Shown here piece by piece: positions 17,429-25,677 of a DNA stretch of 34,465 nt. Made by a program: the position numbers and the translations under genes. The notes below the pieces were generated by a model. It was not told the DNA's origin and did no database searches. It was given only the letters and a program-made list of their open reading frames with translations. This DNA comes from an uncultured Lactobacillus sp. (lineage in GTDB: Bacteria > Bacillota > Bacilli > Lactobacillales > Lactobacillaceae), in the NCBI GenBank assembly GCA_937916845.1, contig CALFSK010000036.1, positions 1 through 34,465 of the forward strand, read 5' to 3'. Position 1 is the first letter of the stretch. Every line of letters begins with the position of its first letter.

Positions 17429-18076
17429 TTAATCGGATTGCTGATTCGTCGTTAAAATCTGACTCGTCAACGCCCGCAAATGATCCTGATTCGTAAATGG
17501 TTCGGCCAACATTTCTGGCAAAACAGCCTTTAAGAAATATTGCACGCTCGCCATCTGCTTAAACGCCACAATCGTTTTCAAACTTTCACGGTAAATATCC
17601 GTAAAGACCGGCTCTGGATTACCTTTTTGAATTTCACCAAAGGATTCATACAGTAAGTCGATCTTATCCGCAACGGACAAAATCTGTCCTTCTAACGTGT
17701 CGTCTTTCCCTTCAGACAACCGGCGGGAGTACGCTGCTTGAAATTCGGCCGGAATTTCATTATGGACAAAGTTTTGGGAGAGTTCGTGCTCCACATCTGC
17801 CAGCATCGTCCGCAGTGTTGGGGTGGCGTATTTTACCGGCGTCTTAATATCACCAATAAACCGTTCGTTATAGTCATGGTTGAGAGCTTTCTCGTACAAA
17901 GCGCGCCAGTTCACCTGTTGACCGGCATTTTCTTCAACGTCGCCTAAAAACTGGGCCGTTTCCGCCACCTTGAATGAATGGGCTGCCACGGAATGATTCT
18001 GATACTTAAAGAACCCCGGAGCCCGCTGAATCGTTTCTAAGTTACTCAAGCTTTGTAAATATTGATGCATTCCCAT
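17429..18076 (-). CDS. HD-domain phosphohydrolase (YfbR-like)
   Basis: This is a metal-dependent phosphohydrolase of the HD superfamily, most like YfbR 5'-deoxynucleotidases that dephosphorylate dNMPs. The HD residues are visible: His33 in VAAHSF, His67-Asp68 in NHDYNE and Asp137 in VADKID. The protein has 215 aa, mostly helical, with no membrane segment. Two starts are possible. ATG at 18076 has GGTGG about 6 bases upstream, and an in-frame ATG two codons later is equally plausible. It stands alone between terminators. The true substrate cannot be assigned; the deoxynucleotide role is by family analogy. Confidence 0.75.
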   Translation of the reverse strand: MGMHQYLQSLSNLETIQRAPGFFKYQNHSVAAHSFKVAETAQFLGDVEENAGQQVNWRALYEKALNHDYNERFIGDIKTPVKYATPTLRTMLADVEHELSQNFVHNEIPAEFQAAYSRRLSEGKDDTLEGQILSVADKIDLLYESFGEIQKGNPEPVFTDIYRESLKTIVAFKQMASVQYFLKAVLPEMLAEPFTNQDHLRALTSQILTTNQQSD

Positions 18077-18182
18077 AATAAGCCACCATCCTTCACGCCG
18101 TTAGTTTGGCCTAAGTGTAACAAAGGCCCTTTCAGGACGCAACCAAACCGCAAGCGGCACTACCGGATTGCGCTAAGGAGGC

Positions 18183-18230
18183 AAAATCGGGATTCAGAAA
18201 TCATTTAAGACTTTCCGAATCCCGATTTTT
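18183..18230. terminator. Terminator of the MFS transporter gene
   Basis: A 13-bp stem (AAAATCGGGATTC with GAATCCCGATTTT) encloses a 21-base loop, with T on both strands. It lies 7 bases after the MFS stop codon at 18237. Confidence 0.8.
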
Positions 18231-18236
18231 CTAGCT

Positions 18237-19433
18237 TTAAGCTTGTTTAATTTTATTAGATTGCCCTGGTAACCGTAGCATGAATGCCATCAAGTACGAC
18301 ACAATCAAGAAAACGGCCACGACAATGTATGGGTAATGGTAATTCATGTCTAATAACATCCCGGACATAATCGGCCCAACAATGTTCCCAACACTGGTCA
18401 GTGACATGTTCAAACCATTGATCAGCCCCTGATTGGATTCACTGGCTTTCGTTAGTAACGTAGTAATGGCCGGCCGCAACAAGTCAAACGCGGAGAAAAT
18501 AACTAAGGTTGCAATCATGACTTCTAGCTTCGTGTGGGCTTGGGTAATCCAAATCGTGCAGATGGCCGCAGCGGCAAAGCAAACCCGGATAACCCGCCGC
18601 TCACCAAAGCGTTGAACAAAGGTGTCAAACAACGCCACTTGTAGAAACAGCGAGATCAACCCGTTGAGCGTCAACACTAACGCGATGTTATTTAGACTAA
18701 AATGAAAGACTTCGTTCACGTAAATACTATAAATACTTTCAAATCCTTGTAATCCAAACGAAGAAACCAAAATCATTGTAAATAGGATAATGATGGGTAG
18801 CGTCCAGAACGCGCGTGACATGGGATGGTGTGATTCAGGTGCATTTTCCGCATTATCTTCGCGGTCGGGATCAATGTCACGATCCGCCGGCAATAAGACG
18901 ACTAGGACGATAGCGCTCAATAACCCTAAACCCCCGGCGACCCAAAACGGCGTCTTATAACTGATTCCAGCTAGAATACCACCAATTCCCGGGCCTAAGA
19001 TTAAGCCCCCACTAAATGCGGCTGATAACCAGCCAATCACGCGGGCGCGTTGACGTTTCGTCGTAATGTCCGATGCTAACGCCATGGCGGTAGGTACAAC
19101 CATCGCAGCGGAAAGTCCGCCCACGATTCGAGAAACGTTGAAGACCCACAACTGATTGGTCAAGGCGAATAGAAACTCCGAAACCATGTAAAGTATCAGG
19201 CCAACGGTCAAAACTGGTTTACGACCAATGCGATCCGAGACCCGACCAATAATGGGTGAAGCCACAAATTGGGCCAACGCGAATAACGCGTTCATAATTC
19301 CCATATCAGTCGCCGTTAAATGAAGCTCGTTCTTAATAAACGGCATGACGGGAATCACTAAACTAATTCCTAAACAGACTAAAAATTCACTAAACACTAA
19401 AATAAAAATGGCACGTTTCGTTTGCCGACTCAT
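18237..19433 (-). CDS. MFS transporter, DHA1-type (TetA/multidrug-like)
   Basis: A 12-helix proton-coupled exporter of the major facilitator superfamily. Motif A GRVSDRIGRK lies in the loop between helices 2 and 3 (about residues 63-72). The loop between helices 6 and 7 is long and acidic (DRDIDPDREDNAEN). This pattern, and IPVMPFI after helix 1, resemble tetracycline/multidrug efflux pumps, but the substrate is unknown. I choose ATG 19433 (MSRQTKRAIF; 398 aa) because GAGGTG lies 6-8 bases upstream. The frame can be extended to a TTG at 19466 without a ribosome site. It faces the VanX-like gene across a 165-base divergent promoter region. Confidence 0.88.
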   Translation of the reverse strand: MSRQTKRAIFILVFSEFLVCLGISLVIPVMPFIKNELHLTATDMGIMNALFALAQFVASPIIGRVSDRIGRKPVLTVGLILYMVSEFLFALTNQLWVFNVSRIVGGLSAAMVVPTAMALASDITTKRQRARVIGWLSAAFSGGLILGPGIGGILAGISYKTPFWVAGGLGLLSAIVLVVLLPADRDIDPDREDNAENAPESHHPMSRAFWTLPIIILFTMILVSSFGLQGFESIYSIYVNEVFHFSLNNIALVLTLNGLISLFLQVALFDTFVQRFGERRVIRVCFAAAAICTIWITQAHTKLEVMIATLVIFSAFDLLRPAITTLLTKASESNQGLINGLNMSLTSVGNIVGPIMSGMLLDMNYHYPYIVVAVFLIVSYLMAFMLRLPGQSNKIKQA

Positions 19434-19598
19434 AGGCTTCACCTCGATATAAATACTTTTATGCAACGCTATCCATCATATCAAGGCTAATTATTAAAAG
19501 CTAGTTTAAAGTTTGTCAGTTTATGAATTCGCTTTCTCAGCAAATAACATGAATCTTCGTTACAATTAATTTAATCAAACAGACAGGGAGGCCGTGTT

Positions 19599-20156
19599 AT
19601 GCAAACCGAAGCCATGGGGTTTACAAACATCCAAAAGCTCGACCCCGATATCATTATTGATCTCCGTTACGCGACAACTAACAACTTCACTCATCAGGTG
19701 GTTTACGACTTTACAACCGCCATTGTTCGAACCGGGACGGCTCAAAAGCTTGCTCGGGCTAGCGAACTCGTCAAGGACCAGGGCTTCCGCCTCAAAATTT
19801 GGGACGCCTACCGCCCAGTCAGTGCACAAGAGCACCTCTTTGAGGTTTATCCCGATCCCGAATTCGTCGCAAAACCCAACCCGAATTTTAGCCACCAAAA
19901 GGGCGTCACGTTGGATTTAACGCTGACCGATGCGCAGGGTAAAGAATGTCCCATGCCAACCGCTTTTGACGATTTCACGGCAGCCGCGCACCGGGATGCC
20001 CCCCGAACGCCCCTGCAAAATCACTACTACCAAATTTTAGATGCAGCGATGACCGCAGCGGGCTTTATCGGTTACGAGAATGAATGGTGGGACTATCGCG
20101 ACGCCGCAATGGATCAGTACCAACCGTTAGCGGCTGATCCGAATGACTACGCTTAA
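19599..20156 (+). CDS. D-alanyl-D-alanine dipeptidase, VanX-like (M15D)
   Basis: This zinc dipeptidase hydrolyses D-Ala-D-Ala. In lactobacilli with D-lactate-ended precursors, such enzymes keep D-Ala-D-Ala out of the wall; in vancomycin-resistance operons VanX does the same. DAYRPVSAQ gives transition-state Arg72. His99 and Asp106 (spacing as in VanX His116/Asp123) are two zinc ligands. Glu162 is the catalytic base in the EWWD motif. The third zinc ligand, His184 in VanX, is Asp165 here. There is no signal peptide, so it is cytoplasmic. GGGAGG lies 7 bases before the ATG and a TACAAT -10 lies about 45 bases upstream. Length is 185 aa, near normal. Confidence 0.9.
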   Translation: MQTEAMGFTNIQKLDPDIIIDLRYATTNNFTHQVVYDFTTAIVRTGTAQKLARASELVKDQGFRLKIWDAYRPVSAQEHLFEVYPDPEFVAKPNPNFSHQKGVTLDLTLTDAQGKECPMPTAFDDFTAAAHRDAPRTPLQNHYYQILDAAMTAAGFIGYENEWWDYRDAAMDQYQPLAADPNDYA

Positions 20157-20181
20157 TTGATGTCAGATTAACACCACTCAA

Positions 20182-20213
20182 AAAACCATTCAGAAATATT
20201 TCTGAATGGTTTT
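20182..20213. terminator. Perfectly palindromic bidirectional terminator
   Basis: A 32-base perfect palindrome (AAAACCATTCAGAAAT and its complement) has A/T ends, so it can terminate both the dipeptidase gene and leftward transcripts from pgm. Confidence 0.85.
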
Positions 20214-20216
20214 CTC

Positions 20217-20343
20217 TATTGTTATGGTCGAAACGTGCGACCAAAAGGCAGTTTGTTCCGCTTAACCCGAAATCAGCGACCATTCCAAACCCAGGAATAA
20301 TCGCTGATTTCACGTTAATGCTCACAAACTAACCGCCTTTTGG
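20217..20343 (+). repeat. Palindromic intergenic repeat, copy C
   Basis: This is an about 127-base repeat, nearly identical over its length to the reverse complement of 23408-23533. It folds as one long hairpin: CCAAAAGGC/GCCTTTTGG at the base, then AGTTTGT/ACAAACT, then AAATCAGCGA/TCGCTGATTT and ATTCC/GGAAT near the tip. It sits in the convergent gap between the dipeptidase gene and pgm, next to a terminator. No coding potential is seen. Confidence 0.85.
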
Positions 20344-20376
20344 CACACTCTCACTTTTTGCGCCGACTAGCGGCGA

Positions 20377-22104
20377 TTATTCTTTAATAAATGCTTGAAT
20401 GGCAGCTTCAAACTGTGCCAACTTATTATTGGCTTCAGCAAGGCTATTGCCAAGCGTCCCAATGTAAAACTTGATCTTAGGTTCAGTCCCAGATGGGCGA
20501 ATTGCGATCCAAGTTCCGTCGGTCAACTTGTACTTCAACACGTTAGCTTCTGGCAAGGCAATTGGTGCCGTATGCCCGTCAGCAAACGTTTCAGTCTGGC
20601 TCTGGAAATCTTCGGTAGAATCAACCGTATAACCGGCAAAGTCGGTTGGCGCTTCTTCACGGAACTTCGTCATCAAAGCCGCAATCTTTTCGCTACCGCC
20701 AACCCCATCAAATTCTTCAGAGGTCGTCTTTTCACGGAAGTACCCGTATTCTGCAAAGAGATCTTGTAAACCATCGTAAAGGTTCTTACCTTGTTGCTTG
20801 TAATAAGCAGCAACTTCGGCTAAGAGTACCGTGGTTTGAATGGCATCCTTGTCGTGAACGAATGGTTTGATCAAGTAACCGTAGCTTTCTTCAAACCCAA
20901 ACATGTAAGTATGTTCGCCGGTAGCTTCGAAATGTTCGATCTGTTCAGCGATGTACTTAAACCCAGTCAAAACGTTGATCATCTGAACGCCGTAAGATTT
21001 GGCAATCTTAGTCGCAAATTCAGAGGAAACGATCGACTTCACGGCTGCGGCGTTGTCAGGCAACGTCCCTGCATCCTTGTTTGCTTGTAAGATGTAGTGC
21101 AATAAGACAGCCGCAATCTGGTTTCCCGTCAATAAGACGTATTCCCCATCGGGTTGTCGAACCGCAGTTCCTAAGCGGTCAGCATCAGGGTCAACGGCGA
21201 TCAAAACGTCAGCGTCTTCCTTTTTGCCTAAGTCAATGGCCATCTTAAAGGCTTCTGGAAATTCAGGGTTGGGGAACTTAACCGTTGAGAATTCTGGATC
21301 CGCAACGGCCTGTTCTTTAACGACACTGAAATTCTTGAAACCGGCATTCTTCAAGGCTTTTTCGCCTAACATCCGGCCCGTTCCGTGTAATGGTGTAAAG
21401 ACCAACTTCATGTCCTTACCCACTTCATCGACTAGCTTTTGGTTAATCGTAACTTCCTTGACCTTTGCCAAGTAAGCTTGATCCACATCATCACCAATGA
21501 TGGTTTCCGTATGGTCCGCTAATAATTGGGCCTCATCCGCAACTTCAATGGCGAATAAGTCAGCGACTTTCCGAATATAAGACGTGATTAAATCCGATTC
21601 CTTTGGTGGCATTTGGCCCCCATCTTCACCGTAGATCTTATAACCGTTATATTGTTTAGGATTATGACTAGCCGTAATCATGATACCGGCATAAGTGTGT
21701 AAATGCCGAACCGTGAAGGACAGTTCTGGGGTTGGCCGTAAACTTTCGAATACGAACGATTTGATACCATGCAACCCTAAGACCCGTGCTGATTCGTGTG
21801 CAAAATCTTTCGAATGATGCCGGGAGTCAAAACTAATGGCTACACCACGTTCCTTTACATCGGCAGGCAGCGTGTCCATGAAGCGTGCTAAACCTTCCGT
21901 AGCTTGGCGAACCGTGTAAATATTCATCCGATTAATGCCGGGTCCAAGAACGCCACGCATTCCTGCCGTCCCAAACTCCATCGGTTCATAAAAAGCATCT
22001 TCCAAGGCCGCGTTATCACCGGCCATGGCCGTCAATTCTTGCTTTAAGCTTGATTCAAGTGTAGCTTGGTTTTTCCAGGTATTATAAGTATCCTGCCAAC
22101 TCAA
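20377..22104 (-). CDS. pgm: Phosphoglucomutase / phosphomannomutase (alpha-D-phosphohexomutase)
   Basis: The enzyme interconverts glucose-1-phosphate and glucose-6-phosphate, feeding UDP-glucose synthesis (galU is nearby) and sugar catabolism. The phosphoserine loop TASHNP gives catalytic Ser146 (numbering from the chosen start), the metal loop is DPDADR, and the sugar-binding loop is GFEESYGY. The phosphate-binding loop RPSGTEPKIKFY closes the C-terminus. I choose TTG 22104 (MSWQDTY; 575 aa) because GGGGATG lies 6 bases upstream. The promoter lies inside the longer frame. The ATG at 22113 has GGGG immediately before it and is less likely. A cre-like site between promoter and gene suggests CcpA control. 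Confidence 0.93.
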   Translation of the reverse strand: MSWQDTYNTWKNQATLESSLKQELTAMAGDNAALEDAFYEPMEFGTAGMRGVLGPGINRMNIYTVRQATEGLARFMDTLPADVKERGVAISFDSRHHSKDFAHESARVLGLHGIKSFVFESLRPTPELSFTVRHLHTYAGIMITASHNPKQYNGYKIYGEDGGQMPPKESDLITSYIRKVADLFAIEVADEAQLLADHTETIIGDDVDQAYLAKVKEVTINQKLVDEVGKDMKLVFTPLHGTGRMLGEKALKNAGFKNFSVVKEQAVADPEFSTVKFPNPEFPEAFKMAIDLGKKEDADVLIAVDPDADRLGTAVRQPDGEYVLLTGNQIAAVLLHYILQANKDAGTLPDNAAAVKSIVSSEFATKIAKSYGVQMINVLTGFKYIAEQIEHFEATGEHTYMFGFEESYGYLIKPFVHDKDAIQTTVLLAEVAAYYKQQGKNLYDGLQDLFAEYGYFREKTTSEEFDGVGGSEKIAALMTKFREEAPTDFAGYTVDSTEDFQSQTETFADGHTAPIALPEANVLKYKLTDGTWIAIRPSGTEPKIKFYIGTLGNSLAEANNKLAQFEAAIQAFIKE

Positions 22105-22126
22105 AGAGACCATCCCCAATTCTAAT

Positions 22127-22142
22127 TTGTTAGTGCTTACAA
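22127..22142. promoter_or_regulatory. Possible CcpA (cre) site in the pgm leader
   Basis: TTGTAAGCACTAACAA on the minus strand matches the cre consensus WTGNNARCGNWWWCAW with one mismatch. It covers the region just after the predicted start point of pgm, where binding would block transcription. Confidence 0.5.
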
Positions 22143-22146
22143 AACT

Positions 22147-22173
22147 AGTATACAACATTGTCCCACTCGACAA
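22147..22173 (-). promoter_or_regulatory. Probable pgm promoter
   Basis: On the minus strand -10 TATACT (22147-22152) has TTGTCG as -35 with a short 15-base spacer. The start near 22140 excludes the upstream ATG codons of the longest frame. Confidence 0.5.
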
Positions 22174-22281
22174 AGTAAAATTTACTAAGAATATTGTCCG
22201 GTAAGCCTTTCTTTATTAAAAATCTGCTGAAGAGACCGGGATTGTTGAGCGTCTCTTTGTTCGGTCACCGTTTTAACTTGG

Positions 22282-22287
22282 TATAAT
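22282..22287 (+). promoter_or_regulatory. -10 element for the DUF3290-DUF421 pair
   Basis: A perfect TATAAT at 22282-22287 gives a start near 22294, with TTGTTC at 22257-22262 as a distant, poor -35. The ATG at 22289 would lie at or before the start of the RNA, so translation begins at 22310 behind AAGGAGG. Confidence 0.6.
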
Positions 22288-22309
22288 TATGTTTATTAAG
22301 GAGGCTATT

Positions 22310-22762
22310 ATGACTTTTTATTCATACGGGTATTTGACCCACCAAAACAGCAATCATATCCTATTTCAGCTCGCAGTCATCAGTATCATTATTGTAATTA
22401 TCGCATTCTTAAGTTGGCTTTGGTACCGTCATAAAACCGATTTAAAGTACCGGGACCTGTTTATCATCATGGTATTGGTCCTTTTTCTACTAGTTGGCAT
22501 TCAAGTTAACGAATGGCAAACGCTCCAATCCAGTTTCACCCAAAAATCCCAAGTCACCCAGATCATGCAACGGGTGGCCAAGGAAAAAGGCGTTGCAAAA
22601 ACGGCGGTGTGGTCTAACACTAGTACGGTCAGCAGTGGGATGCTGATCAAAATTCAGGATCAAATCTATAACGTGACCGTTAACCCAGACGGCAACAGCT
22701 ACACGCTGACCACGGCCACCCCGATTCAGCAACCACTCAACTACGTAAAGGGGGAAAAATAA
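22310..22762 (+). CDS. DUF3290 family membrane protein
   Basis: The function is unknown. The protein has about 150 residues with two N-terminal hydrophobic helices (LAVISIIIVIIAFLSWLW and LFIIMVLVLFLLVGIQV) and an extracytoplasmic or cytoplasmic C-terminal domain of about 90 residues rich in Ser/Thr. This matches DUF3290 proteins, which usually pair with a DUF421 gene as here. The start at ATG 22310 has AAGGAGG 6-7 bases upstream. The stop overlaps the next start by one base (TAATG), so the two products are probably made together and may form a complex. Confidence 0.8.
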   Translation: MTFYSYGYLTHQNSNHILFQLAVISIIIVIIAFLSWLWYRHKTDLKYRDLFIIMVLVLFLLVGIQVNEWQTLQSSFTQKSQVTQIMQRVAKEKGVAKTAVWSNTSTVSSGMLIKIQDQIYNVTVNPDGNSYTLTTATPIQQPLNYVKGEK

Positions 22763-23394
22763 TGTTTTCTTACTGGGACGTTACCATTAAACTGGCCCTT
22801 GGGCTGTTAACCATTATTTTACAAATCAATTTATCCGGTAAAAGCAATCTAGCCCCCATCAGCGCACTAGACCAGGTTCAAAATTACGTTTTAGGGGCCA
22901 TTGTCGGTGGCATGATTTATAGCACCAGCGTCACCGTTCTCCAATACATCTTAGTGCTCTTAATTTGGACCATCCTCGTATTAGTCCTGCGCTTCTTGAC
23001 GCATCACAATCGTTACGTGAAAGGTCTCATCGACGGTAAGCCACAGCTACTGATCAAAAATGGTGAACTGCTCGTTGCCACCGCGCTCCGCAATGGCATG
23101 AGCGCTAACGATTTGACCTTCCGCTTGCGAACCGAGGGCATCACCGATATTCGCCACGTTAAACGGGCCGTGTTAGAACAAAACGGTCAGTTGACCATTA
23201 CCCAGGCTGGTGACGACACCATTAAGTATCCCATGATTGTCGATGGGCAAGTCAACGTGGACGCTCTTGAAACGAGCCAGCACGACCGCCAGTGGCTTGA
23301 TGACCAGCTAGCTGCTAAGCACTACCAAGTCAGCGACATTTACTTAGCAACTTACACCAATCAACAACTCGTTCTATTTCCCTATCAACGCTAA
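22762..23394 (+). CDS. DUF421 family membrane protein (YetF-like)
   Basis: Three N-terminal membrane helices (about residues 7-25, 40-55 and 60-80) are followed by a soluble YetF-type domain. That domain includes GKPQLLIKNGELL and MSANDLTFRLRTEGITDIRHVKRAVLEQNGQLTI. DUF421 proteins are common in Firmicutes and their function is unknown; some are induced by stress or sporulation. The 210-aa length is normal. It is translationally coupled to the DUF3290 gene, followed by repeat copy D and a terminator. Confidence 0.85.
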   Translation: MFSYWDVTIKLALGLLTIILQINLSGKSNLAPISALDQVQNYVLGAIVGGMIYSTSVTVLQYILVLLIWTILVLVLRFLTHHNRYVKGLIDGKPQLLIKNGELLVATALRNGMSANDLTFRLRTEGITDIRHVKRAVLEQNGQLTITQAGDDTIKYPMIVDGQVNVDALETSQHDRQWLDDQLAAKHYQVSDIYLATYTNQQLVLFPYQR

Positions 23395-23407
23395 TAAAGA
23401 GAGTGGT

Positions 23408-23533
23408 CCAATGGGCGGTTAGCTTGCGAGCATTAACGTGAAATCAGCGATTATTCCTGGGTTTGGAATAGTCGCTGATTTTGGGTTAAGCGGAACAAAC
23501 TGCCTTTTGGCCCACGTTTCGACCATAGCAATA
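23408..23533 (-). repeat. Palindromic intergenic repeat, copy D
   Basis: This is the inverted copy of the repeat at 20217-20343. It differs by a small number of substitutions and one single-base indel. The most divergent part is the outer stem, where copy C has CCTTTTGG and D has CCCATTGG on the matching strand. The inner stem AAATCAGCGA is kept. It lies in the convergent gap between the DUF421 gene and trxB, again beside a terminator. Confidence 0.85.
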
Positions 23534-23535
23534 GG

Positions 23536-23573
23536 AAAAGCCAACCAGAATTTTTTTCTGATTGGCTTTTTGA
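23536..23573. terminator. Terminator between the DUF421 gene and trxB
   Basis: AAAAGCCAACCAGAA pairs with TTCTGATTGGCTTTT (one wobble) and ends in T on both strands, serving the convergent genes. Confidence 0.85.
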
Positions 23574-23607
23574 GTTTTATCCCTAGCTCTTTTCTGATAA
23601 CTATTTT

Positions 23608-24546
23608 TTAGCTGTTCACTTTGTCGCCTAACGCACTAATGTAAGTGTAGACGCCTTGACCGGCAGTCCCACCTTCACCAACGGCGGTTGCAACTTGGCG
23701 AAGATCCTTCTTACGAACATCACCGACTGCGAAAATTCCAGGAACTTTCGTTTCCATGTGATCGTTCGTTTCGATCCAGCCATTTTCATCCGTAATTCCA
23801 AGATTACCGAATGGTTTTGTGATTGGGTTAATCCCCACGTAAATGAAGACCCCGTCAACGGCAATTTTACTGTCTTCACCAGTTTTATTGTTGTTGACCT
23901 TAACGCCCGTTACCTTCTTGTCGTCACCGACAATTTCCGTAACGTTGCTATTCCAAACAAATTCCATCTTCGGGTTCGCAAACGCCCGGTCTTGTAAAAT
24001 TTGTTGGGCCCGTAATTGGTCCCGACGGTGAATTACCGTCACTTTGTCAGCTAATTGTGTCAGGTAGCTACCTTCTTCAATTGCTGAGTCACCGCCACCG
24101 ATAACGACGACGTGCTTATTTCTGAAGAACGCCCCATCGCAGACCGCGCAGTACGAAACGCCCCGGCCACCATAGGTATCTTCACCTGGCACGCCTAACT
24201 TACGGTATTCAGAGCCCGTCCCAATGACAATTGCCTTGGTTTCAAAAGTATCACTATCGGTTTTAACGATCTTGATATCGCCTTGATCTTCAACCGATTC
24301 AACACTCCCATATGCGTATTCGGCCCCAAACTGGGTTGCCGATTCATACATATCCTTGGCGAGATCCGGTCCCAAAACTGATTTGAACCCCGGATAATTT
24401 TCAATTGCGGCGGTATTATTCATTTGGCCGCCATAGATCCCACGATCTAATAGCAGTACGGATAAATTGGCCCGTGAAGCATAGAGAGCGGCGGTCATCC
24501 CGGCCGGCCCCGCACCAATAATAATCACGTCGTAACGCTTTGCCAT
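23608..24546 (-). CDS. trxB: Thioredoxin reductase
   Basis: This cytosolic flavoenzyme uses NADPH to reduce thioredoxin. FAD-binding GAGPAGMTAA lies at 11-20 and the redox-active CAVC (Cys133, Cys136) precedes DGAFF. The NADPH-binding GGGDSA is at 150-155, and the second FAD motif GVFAVGDVR lies near the C-terminus. The protein has 312 aa, the low-molecular-weight type. GGAAGGGG lies before the ATG. It has its own good promoter (24585-24613) and sits downstream of the galU terminator, so it is a single-gene unit. Confidence 0.98.
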   Translation of the reverse strand: MAKRYDVIIIGAGPAGMTAALYASRANLSVLLLDRGIYGGQMNNTAAIENYPGFKSVLGPDLAKDMYESATQFGAEYAYGSVESVEDQGDIKIVKTDSDTFETKAIVIGTGSEYRKLGVPGEDTYGGRGVSYCAVCDGAFFRNKHVVVIGGGDSAIEEGSYLTQLADKVTVIHRRDQLRAQQILQDRAFANPKMEFVWNSNVTEIVGDDKKVTGVKVNNNKTGEDSKIAVDGVFIYVGINPITKPFGNLGITDENGWIETNDHMETKVPGIFAVGDVRKKDLRQVATAVGEGGTAGQGVYTYISALGDKVNS

Positions 24547-24584
24547 TTTAAAAGACCCCTTCCACTTAAATTACTATGTGGCTT

Positions 24585-24613
24585 AATATACCCCCAAAAT
24601 TTACATTTGTCGA
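24585..24613 (-). promoter_or_regulatory. Promoter of trxB
   Basis: On the minus strand -35 TCGACA (24608-24613) and -10 TATATT (24585-24590) have a 17-base spacer; each differs from consensus by one base. Confidence 0.75.
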
Positions 24614-24669
24614 CTATGTTGTTTGTACACACCGGAAAAGTTTGTTTTGGCAGGTTCGTTGATAAAGAC

Positions 24670-24701
24670 GAGGGGTCCGCAAAGTTACTCGCGGATCCCT
24701 C
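24670..24701 (-). terminator. Terminator of galU
   Basis: GAGGGATCCGC pairs with GCGGACCCCTC (one mismatch, 11 positions) around a 10-base loop on the minus strand, followed by GTCTTT. It begins 8 bases after the galU stop. Confidence 0.75.
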
Positions 24702-24708
24702 AGTTTAA

Positions 24709-25629
24709 CTATTTCGTATTCTTTTTAACAGGCTTAGTCGTTGCGCTGTCTTCTTTAGTCAGCTTTGAACCTAAGTCTTTAATGTAGGCCCGTAAATCAT
24801 CCTTAACATCTGGATGAGTCAACCCGTATTCGATGGTGGTCTTCAAGTAACCGAACTTGTAACCAACGTCATGACGGGTCCCCTTAAATTCATGGGCAAA
24901 CACGCGCTGCGTCTTGTTTAAGGTATCGATGGCATCCGTTAATTGGATTTCATCACCCTTACCAGGTTTTTGATGTTCCAAAACGTCAAAAATCTCTGGT
25001 GTCAATAAGTAACGACCAATGATTGCTAAATCACTAGGTGCGTCTTCGGGACTTGGCTTTTCAACAAAGTTGTTGACGTTGTATAAGCCGGGCTCCTTTT
25101 CACTTTCAGGATTAATGACACCATACTTCGAAACTTCCTCGTGAGGAACCTTCATAACGGCTAACGTTGAAGCATGGGTCTTATCGTAACTATTCATTAA
25201 CTGCTTCGTCAACGGAACTTTATCTTCCATCAAGTCATCACCTAACATGACAACGAATGGTTCGTCGCCGACAAAGGCCTTCGCCGTTAACACGGCATCC
25301 CCGAGGCCACGTGGGTGTGATTGACGGATAAAGTATAAGTTGATATCCGTGGTTTCTTGAACTAGCTTCAACATCTCTTCTTTGTGCTTAGCACGTAAGT
25401 TATCTTCAAGCTCAGGATTGGAGTCATAGTAATCTTCAATACTTCGCTTACTTTTCCCAGTAACGATCACAATATCCTCAATTCCGGATTTGCGTGCTTC
25501 GTCGACAATGAACTGAATCGTTGGTTTGTCGACGATTGGTAACATTTCCTTCGGCATTGCTTTCGTAGCTGGCAAGAAACGAGTTCCTAACCCAGCTGCT
25601 GGAATAACGGCTTTTCTAACTTTTGACAT
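24709..25629 (-). CDS. galU: UTP-glucose-1-phosphate uridylyltransferase
   Basis: The enzyme makes UDP-glucose from glucose-1-phosphate and UTP, supplying glycolipid, teichoic acid and exopolysaccharide sugars. It acts one step after the pgm product. The nucleotidyltransferase signature [18 protein letters not shown] is at 14-31. Later [10 protein letters not shown] binds the metal and nucleotide, and [12 protein letters not shown] is the GalU-type motif. The 306-aa length is normal, with a basic C-terminal tail. AGGAGG lies upstream of the ATG. It follows gpsA after 48 bases. Confidence 0.97.
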   Translation of the reverse strand: MSKVRKAVIPAAGLGTRFLPATKAMPKEMLPIVDKPTIQFIVDEARKSGIEDIVIVTGKSKRSIEDYYDSNPELEDNLRAKHKEEMLKLVQETTDINLYFIRQSHPRGLGDAVLTAKAFVGDEPFVVMLGDDLMEDKVPLTKQLMNSYDKTHASTLAVMKVPHEEVSKYGVINPESEKEPGLYNVNNFVEKPSPEDAPSDLAIIGRYLLTPEIFDVLEHQKPGKGDEIQLTDAIDTLNKTQRVFAHEFKGTRHDVGYKFGYLKTTIEYGLTHPDVKDDLRAYIKDLGSKLTKEDSATTKPVKKNTK

Positions 25630-25677
25630 GTGATAATCCTCCTAAAATAGTGAAATATTAACTATTGACGACCAAAC

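Noticed and set aside
19575..19898. A 107-codon minus-strand ORF opposite the dipeptidase gene
   Set aside because: Antisense to a gene with clear catalytic motifs; no ribosome site seen.
20217..23533. CRISPR or IS origin for repeats C and D
   Set aside because: Only two copies, in opposite orientation and 3 kb apart, with no spacers, no transposase and no visible target duplications.
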